Positions 51,103 through 59,596 of a stretch of DNA of 64,000 bases are shown here, in pieces. Source of the stretch: an uncultured Oscillospiraceae bacterium (GTDB taxonomy: Bacteria > Bacillota > Clostridia > Oscillospirales > Oscillospiraceae); assembly GCA_934561515.1 (NCBI GenBank), contig CAKTGM010000003.1:57025-121024 (forward strand), in the 5' to 3' direction. The notes below the pieces were generated by a model. That model searched no databases, was not told where the DNA came from, and saw only the letters and a list, made by a program, of their open reading frames with translations. How positions within the stretch are numbered: position 1 is the first letter of the stretch; the number at the start of each line of letters is the position of its first letter. The translations under genes and the position numbers were made by a program.

Positions 51103-52671
51103 TTACAGCAGCGGCGCGATGACGCGCATACACGCGCCGGAGAGCTTTCGCATCGGCGGGTCGTTTCGCAGCAGCTCGCGGCTGGCGCGCACGCATTTTT
51201 TGCGCGTCTCGCGGAAGTCGCGCTCGATGTCCGCGATCACGGGCGCGTTGCAGAGATAGGCGGCGCATTCAAAGTGGTGGTACAGGCTGCGGTAGTCCAG
51301 GTTGATCGTGCCGACGACGGCCTTGCAGTCGTCGCTGACGAAGACCTTGGCGTGGACGAAGCCCGGTTCGTACTCGTAGACCTGCACGCCGCTGTCGAGG
51401 AGGCGGCGGTAATAGGTGTGCGCCAGCGAAAAGGCGATCTCCTTGTCGGGAATGTGAGGCAGGATGAGCTGCACCTCCACGCCGCGCCGCGCGGCGTAGG
51501 TCAGCGCCGTGAGCATCTCGTTGTCGATGATGAGATACGGCGTCATGATGTGCACATAGCGATTGGCGCGGTTGATGATGTCCATATACACCATTTCGCC
51601 GACGAGATCGTGGTCGAGCGGGCTGTCGCCGTAGGGGATGACATAGCCCTTTGTCTCGCGCGGGGGCTGGACGATATCAAGATACCTGCGGAACTCCGAG
51701 GAGTCGAAGCACAGCTCGCCGCTGCTCCACGTTTGCAGGAACATCAGCGTCAGGCTGCGCACGGCGTCGCCGCGCAGGACGATGGCCGTGTCCTTCCAGT
51801 GGCCGCAGCGCTGCACGCGGTTGATGTACTCGTCAGAGAGGTTGATGCCGCCCGTGAAGCCGACCTTGCCGTCGATGACCATGATCTTGCGGTGGTCGCG
51901 GTAGTTGTAGTGCGTGGAGACGAAGGGGCGCAGCGGCGCGAACATCCGGCAGGAGATGCCGAGCTTTTCGAGCTTTTTCGGGTAGCTGTAGGGCAGGAGC
52001 GCGACCGCGCAGGTCCCGTCGTACATGAGACGGACCTCCACGCCCTCGCGCACCTTCTCTGTGAGGAGCTCGAGGATGCGGCCCCACATATAGCCCTCGC
52101 TCACGATGAAGTACTCGAGGAAGATGAAGTGCTCGGCGCGCTTGAGCTCTTGGAGCATGACCTCGAAGGCGTCGTCGCCGAGGGGGAAGTATTCCGCCTC
52201 GGTGTTCTGATAGCAGGGGAAGCCGCAGCGCTCAAGATAGGCGGCGAGCCCCTGCGTCTCCGTCGGCAGGACATCCGTGCTGCACGCGGCGGGCGAGGCG
52301 ACCAGATCCTCCGTCTGCGCCTGAATGTCGTTGTAGCGGCGGATCATCAGCCGGTGGCCAAGGTCGGTGCGGATGAAGAGATACAAAATGAGTCCGAAGA
52401 CCGGCAGCACCGACAGGATGAAAAACCATGTGAGCTTGATGGTTGGATTTTCGTCGTTGCCGAAGAGCGAGAGCACGATCGCGGCTGAGAGCAGCGTATT
52501 ACCGCTCCAGAAATAGGGCATCGCGTCTTCAAGCTTGTAGAAGGCGACAAAAAGGAACAGTATTTGCAGAACCAGCGAGACGATGATGACGCCCGTGCGG
52601 CCGAATACGATTTGCAGCAGGCCTCGTTTTCCCTTTCTGAGAAGCTGGATGCCGTTATCTTCTTCTTTCAT
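51103..52671 (-). CDS. cls: Cardiolipin synthase
   Basis: A 522-residue membrane-bound phospholipase D superfamily enzyme that joins two phosphatidylglycerols. Two N-terminal membrane helices (about 22-70) precede two HKD motifs: DHRKIMVID with GKVGFTGGIN (about 258-275), and FVHAKVFVSDD with AVVGTINLDYRS (about 437-460). Length and order match bacterial ClsA-type enzymes. It is divergent from the DNA glycosylase gene. Confidence 0.93.
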   Translation of the reverse strand: MKEEDNGIQLLRKGKRGLLQIVFGRTGVIIVSLVLQILFLFVAFYKLEDAMPYFWSGNTLLSAAIVLSLFGNDENPTIKLTWFFILSVLPVFGLILYLFIRTDLGHRLMIRRYNDIQAQTEDLVASPAACSTDVLPTETQGLAAYLERCGFPCYQNTEAEYFPLGDDAFEVMLQELKRAEHFIFLEYFIVSEGYMWGRILELLTEKVREGVEVRLMYDGTCAVALLPYSYPKKLEKLGISCRMFAPLRPFVSTHYNYRDHRKIMVIDGKVGFTGGINLSDEYINRVQRCGHWKDTAIVLRGDAVRSLTLMFLQTWSSGELCFDSSEFRRYLDIVQPPRETKGYVIPYGDSPLDHDLVGEMVYMDIINRANRYVHIMTPYLIIDNEMLTALTYAARRGVEVQLILPHIPDKEIAFSLAHTYYRRLLDSGVQVYEYEPGFVHAKVFVSDDCKAVVGTINLDYRSLYHHFECAAYLCNAPVIADIERDFRETRKKCVRASRELLRNDPPMRKLSGACMRVIAPLL

Positions 52672-52876
52672 AAAACCCTCTTTCCCGTGTGGCTGAATGC
52701 CGGCGCTGCCGCCGCTTTCGCGCGGCGCGCGGCGTGATTTTCCTTTATTTTTTTATTTTACCACGCACCGGGGAAAAAAGATAGTGCAAGAATGATGCTG
52801 CGCGGCGGAAAAGCGCCGTGCAGGCTGGAAAAGCGGCGCGGGATATGGTATCATGCGGGGGAGAGGAGGGGAGGGA

Positions 52877-53383
52877 ATGGAAAAAAGCAGTCAGGTGCAC
52901 AACATTCCGCCGCTGTACGATGATCGCTCCCGCGTGCTGATCCTCGGCTCGTTCCCGTCGGTCAAGTCGCGCGAGGCGGCGTTTTTCTACGCCCACCCGC
53001 AAAACCGCTTCTGGCCGACGCTCGCGCTGCTCTTTGGCGAGGAAGTACCGAAAACGGTCGAAGAAAAGCGCTCGCTCGCCCTGCGTCATGGCGTCGCCCT
53101 GTGGGACACCGTCGGCTCGTGCGAGATCGCGGGCTCGTCGGATGCGAGCATCACGAATGTTGTGCCGAACGATCTGCGCGTCATTCTGGACGCGGCGGAT
53201 ATCCGCGCCGTCTTCTGCAACGGCGGGACATCATATGACAGCTACAACAGGTACTGCCGCGCGCTGACGGGGCGCGAGGCGGTCAAGCTGCCCTCCACCT
53301 CGCCCGCAAACGCCCGCTGGACGCAGGAAAAGCTCCTGAAGGCGTGGCGGGAGGCACTGGGGCCTTACCTGTCAATTGCTTGA
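52877..53383 (+). CDS. DNA-deoxyinosine/uracil glycosylase (UDG family 6-like)
   Basis: A 168-residue base-excision repair enzyme of the uracil-DNA glycosylase superfamily. LILGSFPSVKSREAAFFYAHP then QNRFWPTL holds the catalytic-loop region, GVALWDTVGSCEIAGSSD follows, and LPSTSPANARW is the second motif. The NxxFWP and LPSTSPAN blocks match the hypoxanthine-DNA glycosylase branch. The ATG at 52877 follows GAGGGGAGG; an in-frame start at 52853 is less likely. Confidence 0.87.
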   Translation: MEKSSQVHNIPPLYDDRSRVLILGSFPSVKSREAAFFYAHPQNRFWPTLALLFGEEVPKTVEEKRSLALRHGVALWDTVGSCEIAGSSDASITNVVPNDLRVILDAADIRAVFCNGGTSYDSYNRYCRALTGREAVKLPSTSPANARWTQEKLLKAWREALGPYLSIA

Positions 53384-53388
53384 CGAAG

Positions 53389-53417
53389 TTGACAAAGCGG
53401 GTGCAAAGGCTTATGAT
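53389..53417 (+). promoter_or_regulatory. Promoter of the MATE transporter gene
   Basis: TTGACA (53389-53394) and TATGAT (53412-53417) are spaced by 17 bases, 33 bases before the start codon. Confidence 0.75.
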
Positions 53418-53449
53418 ACAGCCCGCGAAACAAAAAAGGAGAACGATCC

Positions 53450-54823
53450 ATGGCAGATAAAGCAGTTTCCCTCCGCGGGGAGCAGAATGCAATGTTTACA
53501 AACCGTCAGCTCGTCGCGCTGATGTGGCCGCTGCTGCTCGAGCAGATGCTGGCCATCGCCGTCGGCCTTGCCGACTCGCTGATGGTCGCGACCGTCGGCG
53601 ACGCGGCCATCAGCGCCGTTTCGCTGGTCGACTCGATCAGCAACCTGATGATCTACGTCTTTTCGGCGATGGCGACGGGCGGCGCGGCGGTCGCGGGTCA
53701 GTACATCGGACAAAAGCACAAGGAGGACGCCTGCAACGCAGGCCAGCAGCTCATCGCGCTGCTTGCGGCGGTGTCGCTCTTCTTCATGGCGCTGCTCTAC
53801 CTCTTCCGTCCGCAGATCCTCACGACGATGTTCGGCCACATCGAGCCGGACGTTATGGCGGCGACGAATACCTATTATATATATGTGATGGCGTCCATCC
53901 CCGGCATCGCGCTCTACAACGGCGGCGCGGCCCTCTTCCGCACAATGGGGCGGAGCGATGTATCGCTCAAGGTCTCGCTTCTCATGAACGGCATCAACGT
54001 CGCGGGCAACGCCATTTTGATCTTCGGCTTGGGCATGGACGTTGCCGGCGTTGCGATCCCGACGCTGATTTCCCGCACGGTGGCGGCGGCGGTCATCCTC
54101 GGCCTGCTCTTTGACCGAAAGCTCGTGCTGCACCTCGCCGATGTGCGCTCGTTCCACTTGAACACGCGCCTGATGAAGAATATCTTCTACATCGGCGTGC
54201 CGAGCGGCGTGGAAAACGGGATGTTCCATCTGGGCCGCCTCGTGCTCTTCAGCCTGATTTCGACCTTCGGCACGGCGGCGATGGTGGCGAACGCCATCGG
54301 CAACACGATCGCCAACTTCAACTGCTTTGCCGGCTCCGCCATCAATCTGGGGCTTGCCGCGGTCGTGAGCCAGTGCGTCGGCGCGGGCGAGTTCGATCAG
54401 GCGCGCGCCTACATGAAAAAGATCGTCAAATGGACCTACGCCATCATGGCGGCGGTCAACCTGACGATCATAGCGCTGCTGCCGCTCATCATGCGCGTTT
54501 ATAATGTCTCTCCCGAGGCGGAGAAACTCGCGGTCACAGTCTCGCTCATCCACGGCATTTCCTCCATCTTCCTTTGGATTCCCGCCTTCTCCATCCCGTC
54601 GTTTCTGCGCGCGGCGGGCGACGCAAAGTTCACGATGCTTGCCAGCATGACGACGATGTGGCTCGTGCGCGTGCTGCTGGCGTATGTGCTGGGGCGCTAC
54701 CTTGGCTACGGTGTGGTCGGCGTGTGGGTCGCGCACGCGATCCTCGACTGGCTCGTGCGCGGCTCTGTCTTCTTCCGCCGCTACCGCAGCGGCAAGTGGC
54801 AGACGATGGGCATCAAAACGTAA
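53450..54823 (+). CDS. MATE family efflux transporter
   Basis: A 457-residue membrane protein with 12 predicted helices. MWPLLLEQMLAIAVGLADSL, then GDAAISAVSLVDSISNL and GVENGMFHLGRLVLF fit the MATE (NorM/DinF-like) family, which exports cationic drugs by Na+ or H+ antiport. AAAAAGGAG precedes the start. It is a single-gene unit between the promoter at 53389 and the terminator at 54847. Confidence 0.9.
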   Translation: MADKAVSLRGEQNAMFTNRQLVALMWPLLLEQMLAIAVGLADSLMVATVGDAAISAVSLVDSISNLMIYVFSAMATGGAAVAGQYIGQKHKEDACNAGQQLIALLAAVSLFFMALLYLFRPQILTTMFGHIEPDVMAATNTYYIYVMASIPGIALYNGGAALFRTMGRSDVSLKVSLLMNGINVAGNAILIFGLGMDVAGVAIPTLISRTVAAAVILGLLFDRKLVLHLADVRSFHLNTRLMKNIFYIGVPSGVENGMFHLGRLVLFSLISTFGTAAMVANAIGNTIANFNCFAGSAINLGLAAVVSQCVGAGEFDQARAYMKKIVKWTYAIMAAVNLTIIALLPLIMRVYNVSPEAEKLAVTVSLIHGISSIFLWIPAFSIPSFLRAAGDAKFTMLASMTTMWLVRVLLAYVLGRYLGYGVVGVWVAHAILDWLVRGSVFFRRYRSGKWQTMGIKT

Positions 54824-54846
54824 GATCATTTCACGGCGCGAAAATA

Positions 54847-54878
54847 AAAATGACTCCACCTTTGGTGGAGTCATTTTT
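54847..54878. terminator. Bidirectional terminator after the MATE gene
   Basis: AAAATGACTCCACC pairs with GGTGGAGTCATTTT across a TTT loop, with T runs on both strands, between convergent genes. Confidence 0.9.
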
Positions 54879-54887
54879 CGTTCCGTT

Positions 54888-55295
54888 TTACATTTCGACC
54901 GTGATGTTGTCGGTGCCGTGCTGCTCAAATTCGCCTAAGTAGGTGTCCATGCGCTCGCGCAGCTCATCGACATTGTCGGGCGTGGGAGCGTCCGTCTCCA
55001 TGTCGCGCAGCGCAAGCTCCTGGGCGAGAATTTCGAAGAACATCGTGTCCTCGTAGGCCATGATGGCCTCGTGGATGCCTCCCTCGGCAAACGCGCGCGA
55101 GGGGATGAGCTCGCCCTGATACGCCTCGACCAGCGGCACCATGCCGTGGGAGAGGCAGTGGGCGAAGACGGTGCTCTCCACATCGTCGTATTCAAGGATG
55201 CGGTCGTCGCCGCGGGTGGAGTTCATCACCCAGTTGCCGACATAGACCAGATCGAGCAGACGGCGGAACTGCTTTTCCGTCAATTCAATATTCAT
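54888..55295 (-). CDS. Small acidic hypothetical protein
   Basis: A 135-residue acidic protein beginning MNIELTEKQFRRLLDLVYVG, with NSTRGDDRILEYDDVES and EFEQHGTDNITVEM at the end. The starting segment recurs in Clostridia proteins of unknown function. The ATG at 55295 with AAAGGGGG is preferred; longer frames upstream run into the promoter of the DUF1934 gene. No membrane segment or known motif is present. Confidence 0.75.
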   Translation of the reverse strand: MNIELTEKQFRRLLDLVYVGNWVMNSTRGDDRILEYDDVESTVFAHCLSHGMVPLVEAYQGELIPSRAFAEGGIHEAIMAYEDTMFFEILAQELALRDMETDAPTPDNVDELRERMDTYLGEFEQHGTDNITVEM

Positions 55296-55464
55296 TGTGA
55301 TGACCCCCTTTGCCGGAAAAAGATCTGCATAGCAGAGATTATAGCACGCCCTCTTTTCTTTTGCTATAGCAAAAACAGGGAAAAGCGTAAAAAAAGCGGC
55401 AGGCGCTTGTTTCTTTTGCCGCATCGTAGTATGATGGCAAAAACGATCGAAAACAGGAGAGACT

Positions 55465-55887
55465 ATGAAAAGAAACGTATGGTTCACCGTGCACGGCGAA
55501 CAGCAATATGAAGGAATGCCGCCGGACAGCGCTGAGCAGCGCCTGCCGGGCACGATCGAGGAAACGGCGGAGGGCCTGCGCCTGCGCTACGAAGAGCCGG
55601 GGGCGGACGGCACGGCCGCGACCGTCACGCGCCTTGATCTTTCGGAGGACGGCGCGGTGCTCACGCGCCTTGGCGCGGTGACGAGCGAGATGGTCTTCCG
55701 CCCCGGCGAGACCCACACCACATACTATGCAACGCCCTACGGGACGTTTCCGCTCATGGTGGAAACGGAAGCGGTGCACTGGAAATTTGACGACCTCGGC
55801 GGGATGCTCTCGCTGCGCTACCGCATCGACCTCGGCGGGCAGAAGGGAAAGTGCTCTCTTCGCATCCGCGCAAGGGCGAAGGAATGA
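55465..55887 (+). CDS. DUF1934 (YwiB-like, calycin fold) protein
   Basis: A 140-residue protein with the DUF1934 pattern: MKRNVWFTVHGEQQYEG at the start, GTIEETAEGLRLRYEE, then MVFRPGETHTTYYATPYGTF and LSLRYRIDLGGQ. The fold is a beta barrel; function is unknown, although relatives are common in sporulating Firmicutes. ACAGGAGAG precedes the start. A hairpin at 55896-55924 ends transcription. Confidence 0.87.
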   Translation: MKRNVWFTVHGEQQYEGMPPDSAEQRLPGTIEETAEGLRLRYEEPGADGTAATVTRLDLSEDGAVLTRLGAVTSEMVFRPGETHTTYYATPYGTFPLMVETEAVHWKFDDLGGMLSLRYRIDLGGQKGKCSLRIRARAKE

Positions 55888-55895
55888 GAAAGGGA

Positions 55896-55924
55896 AGGGA
55901 CTGCCGCCCGGCAGCCCCTTTTTA
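55896..55924 (+). terminator. Terminator of the DUF1934 gene
   Basis: AAGGG-A-CTGCC pairs with GGCAG-C-CCCTT across a GCCC loop, then five T residues. It overlaps the convergent spmB stop codon by three bases. Confidence 0.75.
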
Positions 55925-56443
55925 CGCGCCCATCAGCAGGGTGACCGCTTTGGCCGAGGCGAGGAACATCACCGCGTCGGCGCAGAGGGCGGCGGGGATG
56001 GTGTAGCGCGTCTTTGTGATCCCGGCAGCGCCGTAGTAGACGGCGATGGTGTAGAAGGTCGTCTCGCTCGAGCCGAGCATCACGGCGGCTACGCGCCCGA
56101 TGTGAGAATCGACGCCGTAAAGGCGCATGATCTCCGCTCCGACGGCGAGCGCGCCGCTGCCGGAGATGGGGCGGATGAAGAGAAGCGGCGCGGTCTCGGC
56201 GGGAATGCCGAGACGGTCGAGCGCGGGCGCGAGGAATGCGCCCAGCAGCTCCATTGCGCCGGACGCGCGGAGCATATAGACGGCGGAGAGCAGCGCAGCG
56301 AGCGAGGGGAGAATGTGCAGCAGCACGCCGAGCCCTTCCTCCGCGCCCTTTGTGAGCGCGGCGTAGACGTCGACCCTCCGCCTTGCGGCGCAGCAGGCGG
56401 TGAAGGCGAGCAGCAGCGGAACGGCGAGTGAGGAGAGCGTCAT
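55922..56443 (-). CDS. spmB: Spore maturation protein SpmB
   Basis: A 173-residue membrane protein needed for full dehydration and heat resistance of spores. Residues GAEEGLGVLLHILPSLAALL, RPISGSGALAVGAEIMRLYG and VMLGSSETTFYTIAVYYGA are strong SpmB/YjiG-like signatures. The ATG at 56443 follows the spmA stop by one base, so translation is coupled. Upstream in-frame starts would lie inside spmA and are rejected. Confidence 0.93.
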   Translation of the reverse strand: MTLSSLAVPLLLAFTACCAARRRVDVYAALTKGAEEGLGVLLHILPSLAALLSAVYMLRASGAMELLGAFLAPALDRLGIPAETAPLLFIRPISGSGALAVGAEIMRLYGVDSHIGRVAAVMLGSSETTFYTIAVYYGAAGITKTRYTIPAALCADAVMFLASAKAVTLLMGA

Positions 56444-56444
56444 C

Positions 56445-57023
56445 TCAGTCTCTCCAGAAGCGCGCGAGGAGCTTCGCGGCGGCAACGCCTGATGCGATGG
56501 AGAGAAACGAGGAGAGCCACACGCAGGGAAGAATGTCGAAGGGGTCGGCCGCGCCGAGCGAGGCGCGCACGCCTGCGAGCGTGGTCGGCAGAAGCTGGAG
56601 CGAGGCGGTATTGAGCACAACGAGCAGGCACAGCTCATCCGAGGCCCTGCCGCCGCTGCCGCGGCTCATGCGCCGCGCCGCGCGGATGCCGAGCGGCGTT
56701 GCCGCGTTGCCGAGGCCGAGCAGATTCGCCGAGAGGTTGGCGGAAACGGCGGCGAGCGTCTCGCTGTCGCGGCTCGAGCGCGGCAGAAGGCGGCGCAGTA
56801 GCGGACGAAACAGCGCGGCTAGGCGCTCGGTGAGCGCGCATTGGGTCATCAGCTCCATAACGCCCGTCCAGAGGCACATTGCCCCGCACATTGCAAGGCA
56901 CAGCTCCACGGCGCGCTGCGCCCCATCGAGCGCCGCCGCGCCGAGCGCGCCGAGATTTCCCGTGAGCGCGCCGAAGAAAAGCGAGAGGACGACCATTCCC
57001 GTCCAGAGATAGCTCATTGCCAT
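56445..57023 (-). CDS. spmA: Spore maturation protein SpmA
   Basis: A 192-residue membrane protein with four or five hydrophobic segments. It has MCGAMCLWTGVMELM, NLSANLLGLGNAATPLGI and LCLLVVLNTASLQLLPTTL, which are the nucleoside-recognition (gate) motifs of SpmA. The ATG at 57023 follows AAGGAG at good spacing; the in-frame TTG at 57032 is less likely. spmA-spmB form an operon. Their presence shows that the host lineage forms spores, which matters for the interrupted spoVT. Confidence 0.93.
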   Translation of the reverse strand: MAMSYLWTGMVVLSLFFGALTGNLGALGAAALDGAQRAVELCLAMCGAMCLWTGVMELMTQCALTERLAALFRPLLRRLLPRSSRDSETLAAVSANLSANLLGLGNAATPLGIRAARRMSRGSGGRASDELCLLVVLNTASLQLLPTTLAGVRASLGAADPFDILPCVWLSSFLSIASGVAAAKLLARFWRD

Positions 57024-57474
57024 GTCCGTCAACTCCTTTGCTCCTTATATATATGGCGGGGGCGGGCGGATATGCCGCATTTCGCGCCCGGAAAGCCCTG
57101 TATTTCGGGCGCTTTGGGGGATGAAAAAATTTCTCGAAAAAATTTGAAAATTGCCTTGACAGGTACAACTCTTTTTGGTATTATATGCAGGTCCGCGATT
57201 GGGCTGATCCTGCCCTCTCTGCGTGATATTGCGATGAACCGGGAGATTGCTCATAATTCTGAGGTAACTTTCGGGGAGTATGTCCGAACATCGGGCGGCT
57301 GAGAGAATATCTGTACGTTGCGTAGATCGCTGCGCCATGTGTGGACCGGCCGTTTATTCGTGCCGGTTTTTCTATGAGCCGGAATGATACGCACGGATAA
57401 GCGTACAGGAAAGCCTCTCACCGTACGGCTTCGACAAAGCAAAGAATACCGTACAAAATAAAGGAGAAACCGAA
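57024..57474 (+). promoter_or_regulatory. Promoter and long leader of the ribosomal protein operon
   Basis: TTGACA (57156-57161) and TATTAT (57179-57184) are spaced by 17 bases. The leader of about 280 bases is non-coding. It holds a terminator-like hairpin: ACCGGC (57345-57350) with GCCGGT (57362-57367) and T residues, close to a second CCGG that could form an alternative pair. This fits a ribosomal-protein leader with attenuation, but the ligand is unknown. No gene is seen in the gap. Confidence 0.65.
57345..57371 (+). terminator. Candidate attenuator in the rpsJ leader
   Basis: ACCGGC/GCCGGT stem with an 11-base loop and five T residues, about 105 bases before rpsJ. The stem is short, so it could be conditional. 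Confidence 0.4.
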
Positions 57475-57783
57475 ATGGCAAAAGAAATGATCCGCATTCG
57501 TCTCAAGGCCTATGACCACCAGGTCATCGACCAGAGCGCAGAGAAGATCGTCGAGACCGCCAAGCGCACCGGCGCGACCGTCTCCGGCCCCATCCCTCTG
57601 CCCACCAAGAAGGAAGTCGTCACCATCCTGCGCGCTGTTCATAAGTATAAGGACAGCCGTGAGCAGTTTGAGCGCCGCACCCACAAGCGCCTGATCGACA
57701 TCACCAACTCCAGCCCCAAGACGGTCGAGGCTCTGATGGGCCTTGAGCTTCCCGCCGGTGTTGAGATCGAGATCAAGCTCTAA
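57475..57783 (+). CDS. rpsJ: Ribosomal protein S10
   Basis: 102 residues. MIRIRLKAYDHQVIDQSAEKI, then SGPIPLPTKKEVVTI and HKYKDSREQFERRTHKRLID are S10 signatures. The first gene of the S10-spc operon. It binds 16S rRNA in the 30S head and also acts in transcription antitermination with NusB. Length is normal. Confidence 0.98.
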   Translation: MAKEMIRIRLKAYDHQVIDQSAEKIVETAKRTGATVSGPIPLPTKKEVVTILRAVHKYKDSREQFERRTHKRLIDITNSSPKTVEALMGLELPAGVEIEIKL

Positions 57784-57822
57784 TCCCCAGCGCACACATT
57801 AAATTTGTTGCTCTACCCAAAA

Positions 57823-57847
57823 GCCTGTCAACTTGCGTGAGACAGGC
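57823..57847 (+). repeat. Hairpin in the rpsJ-rplC spacer
   Basis: GCCTGTC (57823-57829) and GACAGGC (57841-57847) form a 7-bp stem in the unusually long 140-base spacer. It has no T run, so it may be a processing or stabilising element. Confidence 0.4.
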
Positions 57848-57923
57848 GGGGTCAAGTCGGCAGAGCAATGGCGGGAGTTGCCGCTAACTACGCCGACCAA
57901 TAACCTTTACAGGAGGATCATAC

Positions 57924-58643
57924 ATGAAAGCAATCATCGGCAGAAAAGTTGGCATGTCTCAGATCTTCGACGAGAAGGGTCACGTGATCCCGGTCACCGT
58001 TATCGAGGCCGGTCCCTGCGTGGTCACTCAGAAGAAGACCAACGAAAAAGACGGTTATGAGGCTGTCCAGCTCGGCTACGAGGACATTCGCGAGGCGAAG
58101 CTCTCCAAGCCCGAAGTCGGCCATCTGAACAAGGCCGGCGTTTCCCCCAAGAAGTACCTGCGTGAGTTCAACCTTGACAACGCCTCCGAGCTTGAGCTCG
58201 GCGCCATCATCAAGGCTGACACCTTCCAGTCCGGCGACTTTGTCGACGTGACCGGCACGAGCAAGGGTCACGGCTACACCGGCGTCATCAAGCGCTGGAA
58301 CGCCAGCCGCGGTCGCATGACCCACGGCGGCGGCCCTGTCCATCGTCACGCCGGTTCCATGGGCTCCACTTCCGACCCCAGCCGCATCTTCAAGGGCAAG
58401 ATCGGCCCCGGTCAGTACGGTGTGGAGACGGTCACCATCCAGAACCTCGAGGTCGTCAAGGTCGACGCTGAGCTCAATATGCTCGTCGTCCGCGGCGCGG
58501 TCCCCGGTCCCAAGGGCAGCCTTGTCACCGTGAAGACCACCGTCAAGACCCACAAGGTCAAGCAGGCTGGTGCCGACATCAGCAAGAACCCGCAGAAGGC
58601 TTCCGGCCGCAACCCGCAGAAGGCTTCCGCCAGAAACATGTAA
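57924..58643 (+). CDS. rplC: Ribosomal protein L3
   Basis: 239 residues. MKAIIGRKVGMSQIFDEKG at the start and GTSKGHGYTGVIKRW, MTHGGGPVHRHAGSMG are canonical. The C-terminal tail repeats QKASGRNPQKASARN, a lineage-specific extension of about 20 residues. L3 nucleates 50S assembly. It has AGGAGGATC upstream. Confidence 0.98.
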   Translation: MKAIIGRKVGMSQIFDEKGHVIPVTVIEAGPCVVTQKKTNEKDGYEAVQLGYEDIREAKLSKPEVGHLNKAGVSPKKYLREFNLDNASELELGAIIKADTFQSGDFVDVTGTSKGHGYTGVIKRWNASRGRMTHGGGPVHRHAGSMGSTSDPSRIFKGKIGPGQYGVETVTIQNLEVVKVDAELNMLVVRGAVPGPKGSLVTVKTTVKTHKVKQAGADISKNPQKASGRNPQKASARNM

Positions 58644-58662
58644 GGAAAGGAGTGCTTGAAAA

Positions 58663-59286
58663 ATGTCTACGATTAAAGTTGTCAGCATGACCGGCGCTGA
58701 AGTCGGTTCCGTCGAGCTGAACGACGCGATCTTCGGCATCGAGCCGAACATGAGCGTTGTTCACGAAGTCGTTAAAAATCACCTTGCCAACTGCCGTCAG
58801 GGCACGCAGAGCGCTCTGACCCGCGCTGAGGTTTCCGGCGGCGGCAGAAAGCCCTGGCGCCAGAAGGGCACCGGCCGCGCCCGTCAGGGCAGCACCCGCG
58901 CTCCCCAGTGGACGCACGGCGGTATCGTGTTCGCCCCCAAGCCCCGCAGCTACAGCTATGTGCTGAACAAGAAGGTCAAGCGTCTCGCGCTCAAGAGCGT
59001 GCTGTCCGCCAAGGCGGCGCAGGGCGAGATCGTCGTTGTCGACAAGATCGCGCTCGACGCTATCAAGACCAAGGACTTCCGCAGCTTCCTCACCGCCGTC
59101 AAGGCTGACGGTAAGGCTGCCGTCATCACTCCCGAGGTCAACGAGGTCGTCGTCAAGAGCGCCCGCAACCTGCCCGGTGTCACCACCGCGCCCGCGAAGC
59201 TCATCAACGTCTACGACCTGCTCAACGCCAAGACCCTCGTGATCGATCAGGAAGCCCTCGCAGTCATCGAGGAGGTGTTCGCGTAA
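58663..59286 (+). CDS. rplD: Ribosomal protein L4
   Basis: 207 residues, with GRKPWRQKGTGRARQGSTRA and PQWTHGGIVFAPKPRSY, the L4 loop that lines the exit tunnel. In other bacteria L4 can repress its own operon through the leader. The stop overlaps the rplW start by one base. Normal length. Confidence 0.98.
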   Translation: MSTIKVVSMTGAEVGSVELNDAIFGIEPNMSVVHEVVKNHLANCRQGTQSALTRAEVSGGGRKPWRQKGTGRARQGSTRAPQWTHGGIVFAPKPRSYSYVLNKKVKRLALKSVLSAKAAQGEIVVVDKIALDAIKTKDFRSFLTAVKADGKAAVITPEVNEVVVKSARNLPGVTTAPAKLINVYDLLNAKTLVIDQEALAVIEEVFA

Positions 59287-59582
59287 TGGCAAACGTTTAC
59301 GATATCATCATTCGCCCCATCATCACCGAACGTTCCATGGCTGACGTTGCGAACAAGAAGTACGTCTTCGAAGTCGCCAAGGACGCCGGTAAGGTGGAGA
59401 TCAAGAACGCTGTTGAGACCGCCTTCGGCGTCAAGGTCGCCAAGGTCAACACGATCAACGTCAGCGGCAAGGCAAAGCGCCTCGGCGCCGGCCGTCTGGG
59501 CAAGACCCGCAGCTGGAAGAAGGCCTATGTCCAGCTCGCTGAAGATTCCAAGACCATCGAATTGTTCGAGGGCATGGTGTAA
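59286..59582 (+). CDS. rplW: Ribosomal protein L23
   Basis: 98 residues beginning MANVYDIIIRPIITERSM, with YVFEVAKDAGKVEIKNAVE and VNTINVSGKAKR. L23 lies at the tunnel exit and docks trigger factor and SRP. It starts within the rplD stop (TAATG), so the pair is coupled. Confidence 0.98.
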   Translation: MANVYDIIIRPIITERSMADVANKKYVFEVAKDAGKVEIKNAVETAFGVKVAKVNTINVSGKAKRLGAGRLGKTRSWKKAYVQLAEDSKTIELFEGMV

Positions 59583-59596
59583 GGAGGATTTGAGAA

